DNA of 64,000 nt. Origin: AP-15 sp963736715 (lineage in GTDB: Bacteria; Pseudomonadota; Alphaproteobacteria; ATCC43930; CGMCC-115725). The notes under the pieces are model-generated. The model did not search any database. It saw only the letters and a program-made list of their open reading frames with translations, and was not told the DNA's origin. How positions within the stretch are numbered: position 1 is the first letter of the stretch; every line of letters begins with the position of its first letter. Both the position numbers and the translations under genes were made by a program. Below, one piece after another: positions 56,096 through 64,000 of this stretch. The stretch lies in the NCBI GenBank assembly GCA_963736715.1, contig CAVTQA010000012.1, positions 1-64,000 on the forward strand, read 5' to 3'.

Positions 56096-56145
56096 CAGTC
56101 AACCAGTTCGCCCAGATCGTTCACCACCAGATGTTCGACCACGGT
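56096..56145 (-). pseudogene. C-terminal remnant of a second HAD phosphatase gene
   Basis: The minus strand reads TVVEHLVVNDLGELVD and stop, close to the tail of the intact HAD protein at 58518 (AHLVVNDLGELVA). It sits directly upstream of GH65 copy A, the same position the intact HAD holds relative to GH65 copy B. An ancestral HAD-GH65 pair was apparently duplicated and one HAD then deleted. Confidence 0.65.
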
Positions 56146-56196
56146 GATGCAAGTTGAATCTTTTGACGGTGTGCAACGAAACGGTGGGGTGGTAGC

Positions 56197-58482
56197 CTAC
56201 ACCGAGACCTCCAGCATCGCGCCCGGGATCAGTTTCCGCGTCTCAGCTGCAATCCGCATCTCCATCCCCTCGCCCTCGACCAGCGTTGCCTGCACGGTGT
56301 CGCCGGCGATGCGGATCGCCACGGAACGGCCCCTCCAGCTCACGCGGAATGACAGGCTGCGCCACTGCGGCGGGAGCCGCGGGTCGACGCCGAGCGTCTC
56401 CCCCTTCAGGTCGAGGCCGGCGAATCCGAGTATTATCGCCTGCCACACCGCACCCAGCCCGGCAATGCGCACGCCACCGGCGCTGTTCGGGTCGAGGTCG
56501 AGGTCAGTCGCTGCGGTCGCACGCAGATAGCGCAGCGCCATCTCTGCATCGCCCAGGCGTGCGGCGACCACGGCGTGCATTCCCGTGCTGAGGGAACTGC
56601 CGTGGGCACAGAGGGGCTCGTAGTGGCGGAAATTTGTCTCCGCCGTCGTGCCGGGGAATTCTTTGGGCAATAATGCGATTAGCGCCACGACATCGGCCTG
56701 CTTCACCACCTGCGAGCGCTGCGTCAACTCGCGGCCGATTATCACGTCGATTGGCACCTTCCGGTCGGCGTAGGCAGTGAGCTCGAGCGGTTGCAGCGCA
56801 TGGAACCCGGAAAACTGCTCATAGATGCCGGTCGCAGGATCGAAGCCGGTCACGATGCGCGCGATTGCATCGCGCCAGTCCGCAAGCTCTTCGTCGTCCA
56901 GCGCCAGTTTCTCCCGCAACGCAGCGGCGTGGTTGGGCCAGCGCTCACGCAGCAGGTCCATCGTCTCAAGCCCGCGGGCAATGTTCCAGCGCGCCATCAC
57001 ATTGGTAAAAGCGTTGTCGTCCACGTCTTCGTGGTACTCGTCCGGCCCGATTACGTGGCGGATGTGGCGCTTGCCATCCGCCTCCGCGACCGCGCGGGAT
57101 GCCCAGAAGCGCGCGGTATCGAGCAGTATCTCTGCGCCGGCGCGAAGGAAAAAATCGTCATCACCGGTGAAGCGCCAGTATTGCCACACCGCATACGCGA
57201 CGTCGGCACTGATGTGATGCTCCATCCTGCCGGTCAGTATTTCGATCAGCGTGCCGTCGGCCCCGATAACGCGCTCGGGTGTGGTCTCTACGCCGGTGTC
57301 GGCCGATTCCCAGGCATAGAGCGCACCCTTAAAGCCGAAATGCGCAGCCTTTGCGCGTGCTCCGGGGAGCGTATGGAAGCGGTACATCAGCAGCGCCCGC
57401 GCCGCTTCCGGCCAGACTGCGGTGTAGAAGGGCAGCAAATAGATCTCGGTGTCCCAGAAGACGTGGCCGAGATAGGCATCGCCAGTAAGGGCGCGCGCCC
57501 CTATCGATACGCGGTCGTCCTCGGGGTTGGCCGTGCTGGTCAAATGGTAGACGGCAAAACGCACCGCTCGCTGCAATACCTCATCGCCGTCGATGACTAT
57601 GTCGCCGGTGGTCCAGCGCGCATGCCAGGCGGCCTCGTGCTCGGCGAGCATGGCGCGCCAGCCCAGCGCACGGCTGCGTGCCAGAGCGGCGACGGCGTGC
57701 GGGGCTGGATCATCCTCCAGCGTGTCGGCGCGCGCCACCGCGACGAGGCGGTCGAATTCGGCCACTTGCCCGGCCACGGCTCGCCAGCGCCATGCCCATC
57801 GCAGCGGGAACGGACGCTCGGGGGCGAGCGGATCGTCGCCGAGCAGCAACGTCGCAGCGCCAGTCATTACCACACCCTTGCCTGTGCCTTCCAGGCGCCA
57901 GGCGCCGATGTCATGCTCAAGCCGCACCGGCTCCATGCCTAGGCCCGCCATCGCGAAACTGGCCTCCAGCATCACATCGACGCCGTCGCGGTCTATCGAG
58001 AACCGCAGGAGTTGCAGGCCCGCCGCGCGGTCTGCCAAGGACAAAAGGCGCAGCTCATGCCCCTCGAAGGTGATGCCGGCGGGAGTGCGATGCGTCCAGA
58101 CCGACAGCAGCAAGCCGCGGCGCAGGTCGAGCTTGCGGGTGCCGACGCGCACTTCGCCCTCACGCCCCAGCAGCGGTTCTCCGTCTAGCAGAATGCGCAC
58201 GCGGGACCAGTCGGCCACAGGCACCAGCGCTGGCACCGGCGGTTCGATGTTGGGCACGTCAAACAAGCCAGCGACATAGCAGCGCGGCCAGGAGGCCCAT
58301 CTGCCATATCCCAGCCAGCCTACCCAGGTCGGACCCCGGCTGACCGAGCGCGCGGCACGCATGCCCAAGAAGCCGTTGCCGAACGCGAACCGGGATTCAA
58401 CGGCGCTCTCGGTCAACACGTTGTAGCCTTCGTGGCTGAGGACCCAGTCCGTGTCTTGCGTCGGCTGCAGGGCGTCAAGCAT
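56197..58482 (-). CDS. GH65 disaccharide phosphorylase, copy B
   Basis: 761 residues, distantly related to copy A. Features are FGNGFLGMRAARSVSRGPTW, ALTGDAYLGHVFWDTEIYLL, MEHHISADVAYAVWQYWRFT, HVIGPDEYHEDVDDNAFTNV with the general-acid Glu, KQADVVALIALL and HGSSLSTGMHAVVAARLGD for phosphate binding. The substrate-binding loops differ clearly from copy A, so the two probably use different alpha-glucosides. The ATG at 58482 has GGAGAAACC upstream. The HAD gene lies 35 bp upstream in the same operon, as expected for a phosphorylase and beta-phosphoglucomutase pair. Confidence 0.92.
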   Translation of the reverse strand: MLDALQPTQDTDWVLSHEGYNVLTESAVESRFAFGNGFLGMRAARSVSRGPTWVGWLGYGRWASWPRCYVAGLFDVPNIEPPVPALVPVADWSRVRILLDGEPLLGREGEVRVGTRKLDLRRGLLLSVWTHRTPAGITFEGHELRLLSLADRAAGLQLLRFSIDRDGVDVMLEASFAMAGLGMEPVRLEHDIGAWRLEGTGKGVVMTGAATLLLGDDPLAPERPFPLRWAWRWRAVAGQVAEFDRLVAVARADTLEDDPAPHAVAALARSRALGWRAMLAEHEAAWHARWTTGDIVIDGDEVLQRAVRFAVYHLTSTANPEDDRVSIGARALTGDAYLGHVFWDTEIYLLPFYTAVWPEAARALLMYRFHTLPGARAKAAHFGFKGALYAWESADTGVETTPERVIGADGTLIEILTGRMEHHISADVAYAVWQYWRFTGDDDFFLRAGAEILLDTARFWASRAVAEADGKRHIRHVIGPDEYHEDVDDNAFTNVMARWNIARGLETMDLLRERWPNHAAALREKLALDDEELADWRDAIARIVTGFDPATGIYEQFSGFHALQPLELTAYADRKVPIDVIIGRELTQRSQVVKQADVVALIALLPKEFPGTTAETNFRHYEPLCAHGSSLSTGMHAVVAARLGDAEMALRYLRATAATDLDLDPNSAGGVRIAGLGAVWQAIILGFAGLDLKGETLGVDPRLPPQWRSLSFRVSWRGRSVAIRIAGDTVQATLVEGEGMEMRIAAETRKLIPGAMLEVSV

Positions 58483-58517
58483 CTGGCGGTTTCTCCGAAG
58501 ACAGCGTGGCGCGTTGA

Positions 58518-59303
58518 TCAGGCGACGAGTTCACCCAGATCGTTCACCACGAGATGCGCGCCATGGCGCCGAAGCTCATCTGCATTCCCCTTGCGCGCGA
58601 CGCCGATGACAAGGCCGAAGTTCCCGTTAGATCCGGCCTCCACTCCCGAGAGGGCATCCTCGATGACAACCGCCCGCGCGGGATCGACCCCGAGCAGTTT
58701 TGCCGCCATCAAGTAAGTGTCCGGGGCAGGTTTCCCAGCCAAGTGTTGGGCGTGGATCGTGTTGCCGTCGACTTGCACGTCGAAGAAATGATCCAACTTG
58801 GCAGCCTTCAAGACGACCGTGCAGTTCTGGCTCGAGGTGACGACCGCAATTTTGAACCCGCGAAGGCGGAGCTGATGGATGAGTTCAACGCTGCCCTCGT
58901 AAGGCTCCACCCCTTTTTCTTCAATGATTTTGTTCACCAGGTCGTTCTTACGGTTCCCGAGGCCGTCAACTGTTTCGGCCTGCGGAGGGTCATCGGGATT
59001 TCCCTCGGGGAGCCGGATACCGCGCGATGTGAGAAAGTCGCGAACCCCGTCGTAGCGCGGCTTCCCGTCCACGTAGAGTCGATAGTCCGTGGCGATATCG
59101 AAGGGACGAAATGCTTCGCCTCGCTGCGTCGCGCGCTTCTGAAGATACTCGTCGAACATCTGTTTCCAGCATGCGGCATGCACGCTGGCGGTGTCGGTGA
59201 TCACACCGTCGAGGTCGAGCAGGACGGCGTCGTACCGGTCGCGGGTGATCGCACGCTTGCTCTCGGACTGCCGCGCCGACCGCTCTTCATTTGTTTCGTT
59301 CAT
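58518..59303 (-). CDS. Beta-phosphoglucomutase-like HAD hydrolase
   Basis: 261 residues. The HAD motifs are all visible: motif I DAVLLDLDGVITDT (nucleophile Asp and acid/base Asp), motif II VVTSSQ, the motif III Lys in LAGKPAPDTY and motif IV VVIEDALSGVEAG. The cap region contains DYRLYVDGKPRYDGVRDFLT, typical of the long beta-PGM-like group that accompanies GH65 genes. It would turn beta-glucose-1-phosphate into glucose-6-phosphate. GGAGGAGG precedes the ATG. A phosphatase role, for example on trehalose-6-phosphate, cannot be excluded. It is operonic with GH65 copy B. Confidence 0.88.
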   Translation of the reverse strand: MNETNEERSARQSESKRAITRDRYDAVLLDLDGVITDTASVHAACWKQMFDEYLQKRATQRGEAFRPFDIATDYRLYVDGKPRYDGVRDFLTSRGIRLPEGNPDDPPQAETVDGLGNRKNDLVNKIIEEKGVEPYEGSVELIHQLRLRGFKIAVVTSSQNCTVVLKAAKLDHFFDVQVDGNTIHAQHLAGKPAPDTYLMAAKLLGVDPARAVVIEDALSGVEAGSNGNFGLVIGVARKGNADELRRHGAHLVVNDLGELVA

Positions 59304-59322
59304 AGTTTCCTCCTCCCCGTCT

Positions 59323-59919
59323 CTACTTGGCTGTCGATCTTCGCATGCTACCCACGAGAGGCCCGTTCCAAACCCTCACGGCGGGTATGTCGCGGTAATA
59401 GCCTAGGACGCACAGGGTGCCGGTATCGAGCAAGAAATGTTGGCCAGCGCCGGCGGGCAGCCCGATCCACCGTGCCACTAGAGCGCGCAGCACGTGTCCG
59501 TGGGCAAACAGCGCAACGTCGCCATCGGCACTCCGGGCTCGCGCAATCACCCGATCCACCCGCGCACCCACTTGCTCTGGCACCTCACCGCCCGGGCATC
59601 CATCTCGGAAGATCAGCCAGCCAGCCGCCATCTCATGGATTTGCTTCGGCATCAGTCCCTCATACTCGCCGTAATTCCACTCGGCGAGGTCGGGATCGAT
59701 GACGGCCACATCGCCGAGCCCCGCCAATACGCAGGTCTCGCGCGCCCTCTGCATCGGGCTGACGAGTACGAGCGTGAACGCCTCCTTGGCGAGCATCGGC
59801 CGTATTTGTTCGGCAAGCCGCCGCCCGTTGTCGGTCAAGGGAATGTCTGTCGTGCCGGTGTGCTGCCCGCTGAGGCTCCACGCGGTTTCCCCATGCCTGA
59901 TCGCGAAGACGTTCACCAT
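59323..59919 (-). CDS. Histidine phosphatase family protein
   Basis: 198 residues. The RHG signature FAIRHGETAWSLSGQHTGTT gives the phospho-accepting His, with partner residues in SPMQRARETC, WNYGEYEGLM and ALFAHGHVLRALVARW. The fold is that of cofactor-independent small phosphatases related to phosphoglycerate mutase. GAGGAGACG lies before the ATG. It sits between phosphoketolase and the HAD gene with 15- to 20-bp gaps, so it is likely part of the same transcript and acts on a sugar phosphate, substrate unknown. Confidence 0.92.
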   Translation of the reverse strand: MVNVFAIRHGETAWSLSGQHTGTTDIPLTDNGRRLAEQIRPMLAKEAFTLVLVSPMQRARETCVLAGLGDVAVIDPDLAEWNYGEYEGLMPKQIHEMAAGWLIFRDGCPGGEVPEQVGARVDRVIARARSADGDVALFAHGHVLRALVARWIGLPAGAGQHFLLDTGTLCVLGYYRDIPAVRVWNGPLVGSMRRSTAK

Positions 59920-59934
59920 TCGTCTCCTCGACGA

Positions 59935-62340
59935 TCAAACGTTGTCGGCCTCAGTCGAACGGACGCCCGCGGAAGCCGCTTCCTGTCCCCACCTCCAGCC
60001 GGTTATCTCGGGCATGTCGTCGCCGTAGCGGGAGATGAATCGCCTGTGGTCGATGAGCTTATCGCGGATCGCCTGCTTGGCGTAAGCGGCTCGGGCTCCG
60101 AGCTTCGGGACGCGGTCTATCGCATCGCTGACCAGGTGGAAGCGATCTAGGTCGTTCAGCACGCACATGTCGAAGGGCGTGGTGGTGGTGCCCTCCTCCT
60201 TGTAGCCGCGAACGTGGATGTTGTCGTGGCCCGTGCGCCGATAGGTCAGCCGGTGGATCAGCCACGGGTATCCGTGGAAGGCGAAGATGATCGGTTTGTC
60301 CGTGGTGAACAGCGCATCGAATTCGTGGTCAGTGAGCCCGTGCGGGTGCTCGCTCGATGGTTGCAGCTTCATCAGATTGACGACATTGATGACCCGGATC
60401 TTCAAATCCGGCGCATGCTTGCGCAGCAGGTCAACTGCGGCCAGAGTCTCCAGAGTCGGCACGTCGCCGCAGCAGGCCATCACCACGTCGGGCTCGGCGC
60501 CACGGTCATTGCTGGCCCACTCCCAGATACCGAGCCCGGCCTCGCAGTGCTTGAGCGCCTCGTCCATCGTCAGCCATTGAGGGGCCGGCTGCTTGCCGGC
60601 GACGACGACATTGACGTAGTTCCGGCTGCGCAGGCAGTGATCGGTAACGGACAGCAAGCAGTTGGCGTCAGGCGGCAAATAGACCCGGACAACCTCGGCC
60701 TTCTTGTTCAGGACGTGATCGATGAACCCCGGGTCCTGATGGCTGAAGCCGTTGTGGTCCTGCCGCCAGACGTGGCTGGACAATAGGTAATTCAGTGAGC
60801 CAATGGGCCGCCGCCAAGGAATGTCATTGCAGACCTTCAGCCATTTGGCATGCTGGTTGAACATCGAATCGATGATGTGGATGAACGCCTCGTAGCAGGA
60901 GAAGAAACCGTGGCGGCCGGTTAGGAGATACCCTTCCAGCCAACCCTGGCACTGGTGCTCGCTCAGCATCTCCATGAGCCGCCCGTCGGGCGCCAAATGG
61001 TCGTCCCATGGCTCGGTCTCCGCGACCCAGGCACGGTTGGTGACCTCGAGTACATCCTGCCAGCGATTTGAATTGCTCTCGTCGGGACTGAACAGCCGGA
61101 AATTCCGGGAGCCCATGTTGAGCTTCATGACATCGCGCAGGAACATGCCCATCACGCGGGTGGATTCGGCCGTGACGGCGCCGGGTGCGGTCACGTCGAC
61201 AGCGTAATCACGGAAGTTCGGGAGCCGCAGTTCGCGCAACAGCAAGCCGCCGTTGGTGTGCGGATTGGCACTCATGCGGCGGGGGCCTTGCGGGGCGAGC
61301 TCGGCCAATTCGGTTCGGAGGCTGCCGTTGCCGTCGAACAGTTCGGTGGGCTGGTAGCTCTTCATCCAATCTTCGAGGATCCGCACATGAGCGGGGTTCT
61401 CGTGCATCTCTCCCATCGGCACCTGATGCGCGCGCCAGTAGCCCTCGGTGCGCCGGCCGTCGATCTCTTTCGGGCAGGTCCAACCCTTTGGTGTGCGAAG
61501 CACGATCATCGGCCAGAGCGGGCGTTCGGTGAAACCATTCTCGCGCGCATTGGCCTTGATGCGCCGGATCTCGCCGATGACGGTATCGAGGGTGGCGGAC
61601 ATCAGCTTGTGCATGGTTTGCGGCTCATCCCCCTCGACGAAATGCGGCGTGTAGCCATAGCCGCGGAACAAGTGATCCAATTCCTCGTGGCTGATCCGGG
61701 CGAGAATGCAGGGATTGGCGATTTTATAGCCGTTGAGGTGGAGGATCGGCAAAACCACTCCATCCGTCGCCGGGTTCAGGAATTTGTTTGAATGCCAGCT
61801 GGTCGCCAGCGCCCCGGTCTCCGCCTCGCCGTCGCCGACGACGCAGGCAACAATCAAATCGGGGTTGTCGAAGGCTGCTCCGTAGGCGTGCGAGACGGCA
61901 TAGCCGAGCTCGCCCCCTTCGTGAATGGAGCCGGGCGTTTCCGGTGCCACATGGCTCGGGATGCCCCCGGGAAACGAAAACTGCGTGAAGAGGCGCTTCA
62001 TGCCCTCTTCGTCGAGAGAAATGTTCGGATATACTTCGCTGTATGTCCCCTCGAGGTAGGCGTTCGCGACCAACCCGGGCCCGCCATGCCCCGGACCGGT
62101 GATGTAGATCATGTTGAGGTCGTGTTTCTTGATCAGCCGGTTCAGGTGGACGTAGATGAAATTCAAACCCGGGGTCGTCCCCCAATGGCCGAGCAACCGC
62201 GGCTTGATGTGTTCCTTTGTCAGGGTTTGCTTTAGCAGCGGGTTGTCGTAAAGATAGATCTGGCCGACGGACAGGTAATTCGCTGCTCGCCAGTACGCAT
62301 CCATCAACCTCAGCTCATTGTCAGATAGCGCGTTCGCCAT
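59935..62340 (-). CDS. xfp: Phosphoketolase (xylulose-5-phosphate/fructose-6-phosphate)
   Basis: This 801-residue thiamine-diphosphate enzyme splits xylulose-5-phosphate or fructose-6-phosphate to acetyl phosphate. Typical blocks are YLSVGQIYLYDNPLL, LLGHWGTTPGLNFIYVHLNR, ITGPGHGGPGLVANAYLEGT, QFSFPGGIPSHVAPETPGSI, the TDP-binding VGDGEAETGALATSWHSNKF, NPHTNGG and SSHVWRQDHNGFSHQDPGF. The length is normal and no key residue appears lost. GGGAGG lies before the ATG. It is the first of the sugar-phosphate genes in the minus-strand cluster and gives the pathway an outlet to acetyl phosphate without passing through pyruvate. An acetate kinase or phosphotransacetylase is not in the window. Confidence 0.95.
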   Translation of the reverse strand: MANALSDNELRLMDAYWRAANYLSVGQIYLYDNPLLKQTLTKEHIKPRLLGHWGTTPGLNFIYVHLNRLIKKHDLNMIYITGPGHGGPGLVANAYLEGTYSEVYPNISLDEEGMKRLFTQFSFPGGIPSHVAPETPGSIHEGGELGYAVSHAYGAAFDNPDLIVACVVGDGEAETGALATSWHSNKFLNPATDGVVLPILHLNGYKIANPCILARISHEELDHLFRGYGYTPHFVEGDEPQTMHKLMSATLDTVIGEIRRIKANARENGFTERPLWPMIVLRTPKGWTCPKEIDGRRTEGYWRAHQVPMGEMHENPAHVRILEDWMKSYQPTELFDGNGSLRTELAELAPQGPRRMSANPHTNGGLLLRELRLPNFRDYAVDVTAPGAVTAESTRVMGMFLRDVMKLNMGSRNFRLFSPDESNSNRWQDVLEVTNRAWVAETEPWDDHLAPDGRLMEMLSEHQCQGWLEGYLLTGRHGFFSCYEAFIHIIDSMFNQHAKWLKVCNDIPWRRPIGSLNYLLSSHVWRQDHNGFSHQDPGFIDHVLNKKAEVVRVYLPPDANCLLSVTDHCLRSRNYVNVVVAGKQPAPQWLTMDEALKHCEAGLGIWEWASNDRGAEPDVVMACCGDVPTLETLAAVDLLRKHAPDLKIRVINVVNLMKLQPSSEHPHGLTDHEFDALFTTDKPIIFAFHGYPWLIHRLTYRRTGHDNIHVRGYKEEGTTTTPFDMCVLNDLDRFHLVSDAIDRVPKLGARAAYAKQAIRDKLIDHRRFISRYGDDMPEITGWRWGQEAASAGVRSTEADNV

Positions 62341-62418
62341 TGCCGCCTCCCATGGTTCCGCTGAAATTCAACCAGTTAGTCGCAGCTTCCCGTCTGGACT
62401 CCCATCGCGGAGGTCGCA

Positions 62419-64000
62419 TCACAGGGCGACAGCATGTGCCGGTTCCTTTATTCCCACCTCCCGCTCCTTTGCCGGCTCCTTGATGCGGAACCAGGCGACG
62501 TAGAGTGCAGGCAGGAACAACAGGGTCAGCAAGGTCGCGACGAACAGGCCGCCGATGATCGCGTAGGCCATCGGTCCCCAGAAGACTTCCGAGGCGATCG
62601 GTATCATGCCGAGCGAGGCTGCGGCCGCGGTCAGCACGATCGGCCGCAAGCGGTTCGTCGTCGCATCGATCACGGCGTCCCAAGGGTGCAAGCCTTTGGC
62701 CATGTCCATGTCGATCTGGTCGATCAGGATAACAGAGTTGCGAATGATCATCCCGCTTAAAGCGATGATGCCGAGGATCGCGACAAAGCCCATCGGTGTG
62801 CCCGTCGGTAGCAGTGCCGCGACGACACCAATCAAACCCAAAGGCGCGACGCTGATCACCAGGAACATCTTTTGGAAGCTCTGCAGTTGCACCATAAGGA
62901 TGATCAGCATCAGCATGATCATGAGCGGAAAGACCGCTACAATGGAGTTGAGCCCTTTGGCGCTCTCCTCGATGGTGCCGCCGGCTTCGATCGTGTAGCC
63001 CGCCGGCAATTTCTCCGACAACTGGGCGATCGCCGGCGCTAGCTGCGTGTTGACGGTCTTCGCCTCAATGCCGGGCACGACATCCGCCTGAACGGTGATC
63101 GTCGGCAGGAGGTTGCGCCGCCAAATCACGGGCGGTTCCAGCTCATATTGGACGGTTGCAACTTGGCTCAGCGGGATCGTTTGCCCGTTGTCCAGCGCGA
63201 CTTGCAGATTTTTTAAAGTCTGCACCGAGGCGCGTTGCTGCTCCGTCGCGCGAGCCGTAAGGTCGGTCAGATAGATCGAATCGCGGACCTGAGTGACGAC
63301 CATTCCGCTCGTGACGGCATTAAGGGCTTCAGCGAGCGACTTGGAACTGACGCCGAGCTGGCGGACCCGGTCCTGATCGACCTGCAGGTGGAGGCTCTTC
63401 ATCGGCTCGTTCCAATCGAAATTGATGAGCCGTGTATTCGGGTTTTGCCCAATCGTTTGGGCAACCAGGAACGCCGCGTCCCGGGTGCCTCCTGGGGTCT
63501 GGCCGCTGACGCGGTATTGCAATGGCCAGCCGACCGGCGGTCCCAGTTCCAACGGGTAAATTCTGGTATTGAGACTGGCGAATTCTGTATCCAGTGCCTT
63601 TTGCAGACGCGCCCGGACGATTTCGCGCTCCGCAATGCCCTTGGTCACGATGACGGCCTGCGCGAAATAATCGTTGGACAATTGCACGTTCAACGGCAGA
63701 TAAAAACGGACCGCCCCTTGCCCGACATAGAGACTGTAGTGCTCGACGTTCGGGTCGTCCTTCAGCAGCGCCTCGAACCGCTCGACTTCATGCTCGGTCG
63801 CGTATATCGACGAATCCTGAGGCAGGCTTAGATCCACAACCAGCTCCGGCCGGTCCGAGGCCGGGAAGAATTGCTGCTGGATGAACCCGTAGCCGTACAA
63901 TGAAGCGGCAAACAGCCCGACGGTGACCGCGATAACGAGCCACCGGGCGCGCATGCAGAATACAAGAGCAGCGCGGAACAGCCGCATCAAACGGCCAGGT
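62419..64000 (-). CDS. RND-family efflux permease, C-terminal half (cut by window edge)
   Basis: The frame is open to base 64000, so the N-terminal half lies beyond the window. The visible part, about 525 residues, begins near transmembrane helix 7 (MRARWLVIAVTVGLFAASLY), followed by the second porter loop (FPASDRPELVVDLSLPQDSS, RDAAFLVAQTIGQNPNTRLI, QVATVQYELEPPVIWRRNLL). Helices 8-12 follow with the AcrB-type VFPLMIMLMLIILMVQLQSF, GFVAILGIIALSGMIIRNSV and TNRLRPIVLTAAAASLGMIP segments. It is an inner-membrane proton-driven exporter. The substrate and adaptor protein are not visible. It is on the same strand as the sugar genes, with 78 bp before phosphoketolase. Confidence 0.93.
   Translation of the reverse strand, partial: PGRLMRLFRAALVFCMRARWLVIAVTVGLFAASLYGYGFIQQQFFPASDRPELVVDLSLPQDSSIYATEHEVERFEALLKDDPNVEHYSLYVGQGAVRFYLPLNVQLSNDYFAQAVIVTKGIAEREIVRARLQKALDTEFASLNTRIYPLELGPPVGWPLQYRVSGQTPGGTRDAAFLVAQTIGQNPNTRLINFDWNEPMKSLHLQVDQDRVRQLGVSSKSLAEALNAVTSGMVVTQVRDSIYLTDLTARATEQQRASVQTLKNLQVALDNGQTIPLSQVATVQYELEPPVIWRRNLLPTITVQADVVPGIEAKTVNTQLAPAIAQLSEKLPAGYTIEAGGTIEESAKGLNSIVAVFPLMIMLMLIILMVQLQSFQKMFLVISVAPLGLIGVVAALLPTGTPMGFVAILGIIALSGMIIRNSVILIDQIDMDMAKGLHPWDAVIDATTNRLRPIVLTAAAASLGMIPIASEVFWGPMAYAIIGGLFVATLLTLLFLPALYVAWFRIKEPAKEREVGIKEPAHAVAL

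Overview
The window is GC-rich, with many ATGA-type gene overlaps, and its genes look alphaproteobacterial: an MgsABC/GlxBCD-GlnT operon, DUF3489-DUF2924-recombinase modules, a DUF5681-terminase cassette, and a central-carbon cluster with phosphoketolase and GH65 enzymes. A Rhodospirillales, Acetobacteraceae or Hyphomicrobiales host is plausible, but no rRNA or other marker gene is present to decide. I saw no tRNA, rRNA or CRISPR array.

Layout. (1) 1-2.4 kb: an IS110 transposase cut by the window edge and a complete IS256-family element with inverted repeats and an 8-bp target duplication. (2) 2.9-7.1 kb: a tightly coupled operon for an N-methylglutamate-synthase-like enzyme (three subunits) plus a type III glutamine synthetase / gamma-glutamylmethylamide synthetase. 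Decayed amidohydrolase, MFS and IS630 fragments follow. (3) 8.4-22.2 kb: a mobile island with three copies of one module (DUF3489, DUF2924, large serine recombinase). Two copies are direct and almost identical in sequence. The third is inverted and diverged. Between copies 2 and 3 lies an overlapping cassette of ParB-like/DNA methyltransferase, DUF5681 and terminase large subunit, with no capsid or portal genes. (4) 22.5-24.2 kb: formate-tetrahydrofolate ligase, which fits the one-carbon theme of region 2. (5) 24.4-25.3 kb: an IS5 transposase broken by two small palindromic insertions, then an AT-richer stretch. (6) 26.0-34.0 kb: a compact nonribosomal peptide cluster consisting of an A-T protein (leucine code), a P450, a C-A-T-TE protein (glycine-like code, Cys nucleophile in the TE) and a phosphopantetheinyl transferase. 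(7) 34-41 kb: a graveyard of truncated and frameshifted genes of plasmid or mobile-element type, with an intact SDR and a decayed IS6 element. (8) 41.5-46 kb: an amidohydrolase/DUF59 pair of the kind that accompanies soluble diiron monooxygenases, and two luciferase-like oxidoreductases, one frameshifted. (9) 46-64 kb, nearly all on the minus strand: glycan and sugar-phosphate metabolism (GH13, GH63-type glucosidase, SemiSWEET-like protein, two GH65 phosphorylases, beta-phosphoglucomutase-like HAD, histidine phosphatase, phosphoketolase) and an RND permease cut by the right edge.

How the genes may work together. Region 9 reads as a route from intracellular alpha-glucosides through phosphorolysis to beta-glucose-1-phosphate, then glucose-6-phosphate, and through phosphoketolase to acetyl phosphate. 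Region 6 predicts an oxidised Leu-Gly type dipeptide product. Region 3 is the best candidate for an undescribed mobile system: a recombinase with two conserved accessory proteins, and a terminase/methylase cassette framed by inverted copies of that module. Coordinates follow the given numbering. Domain assignments come from reading motifs, not from database searches.
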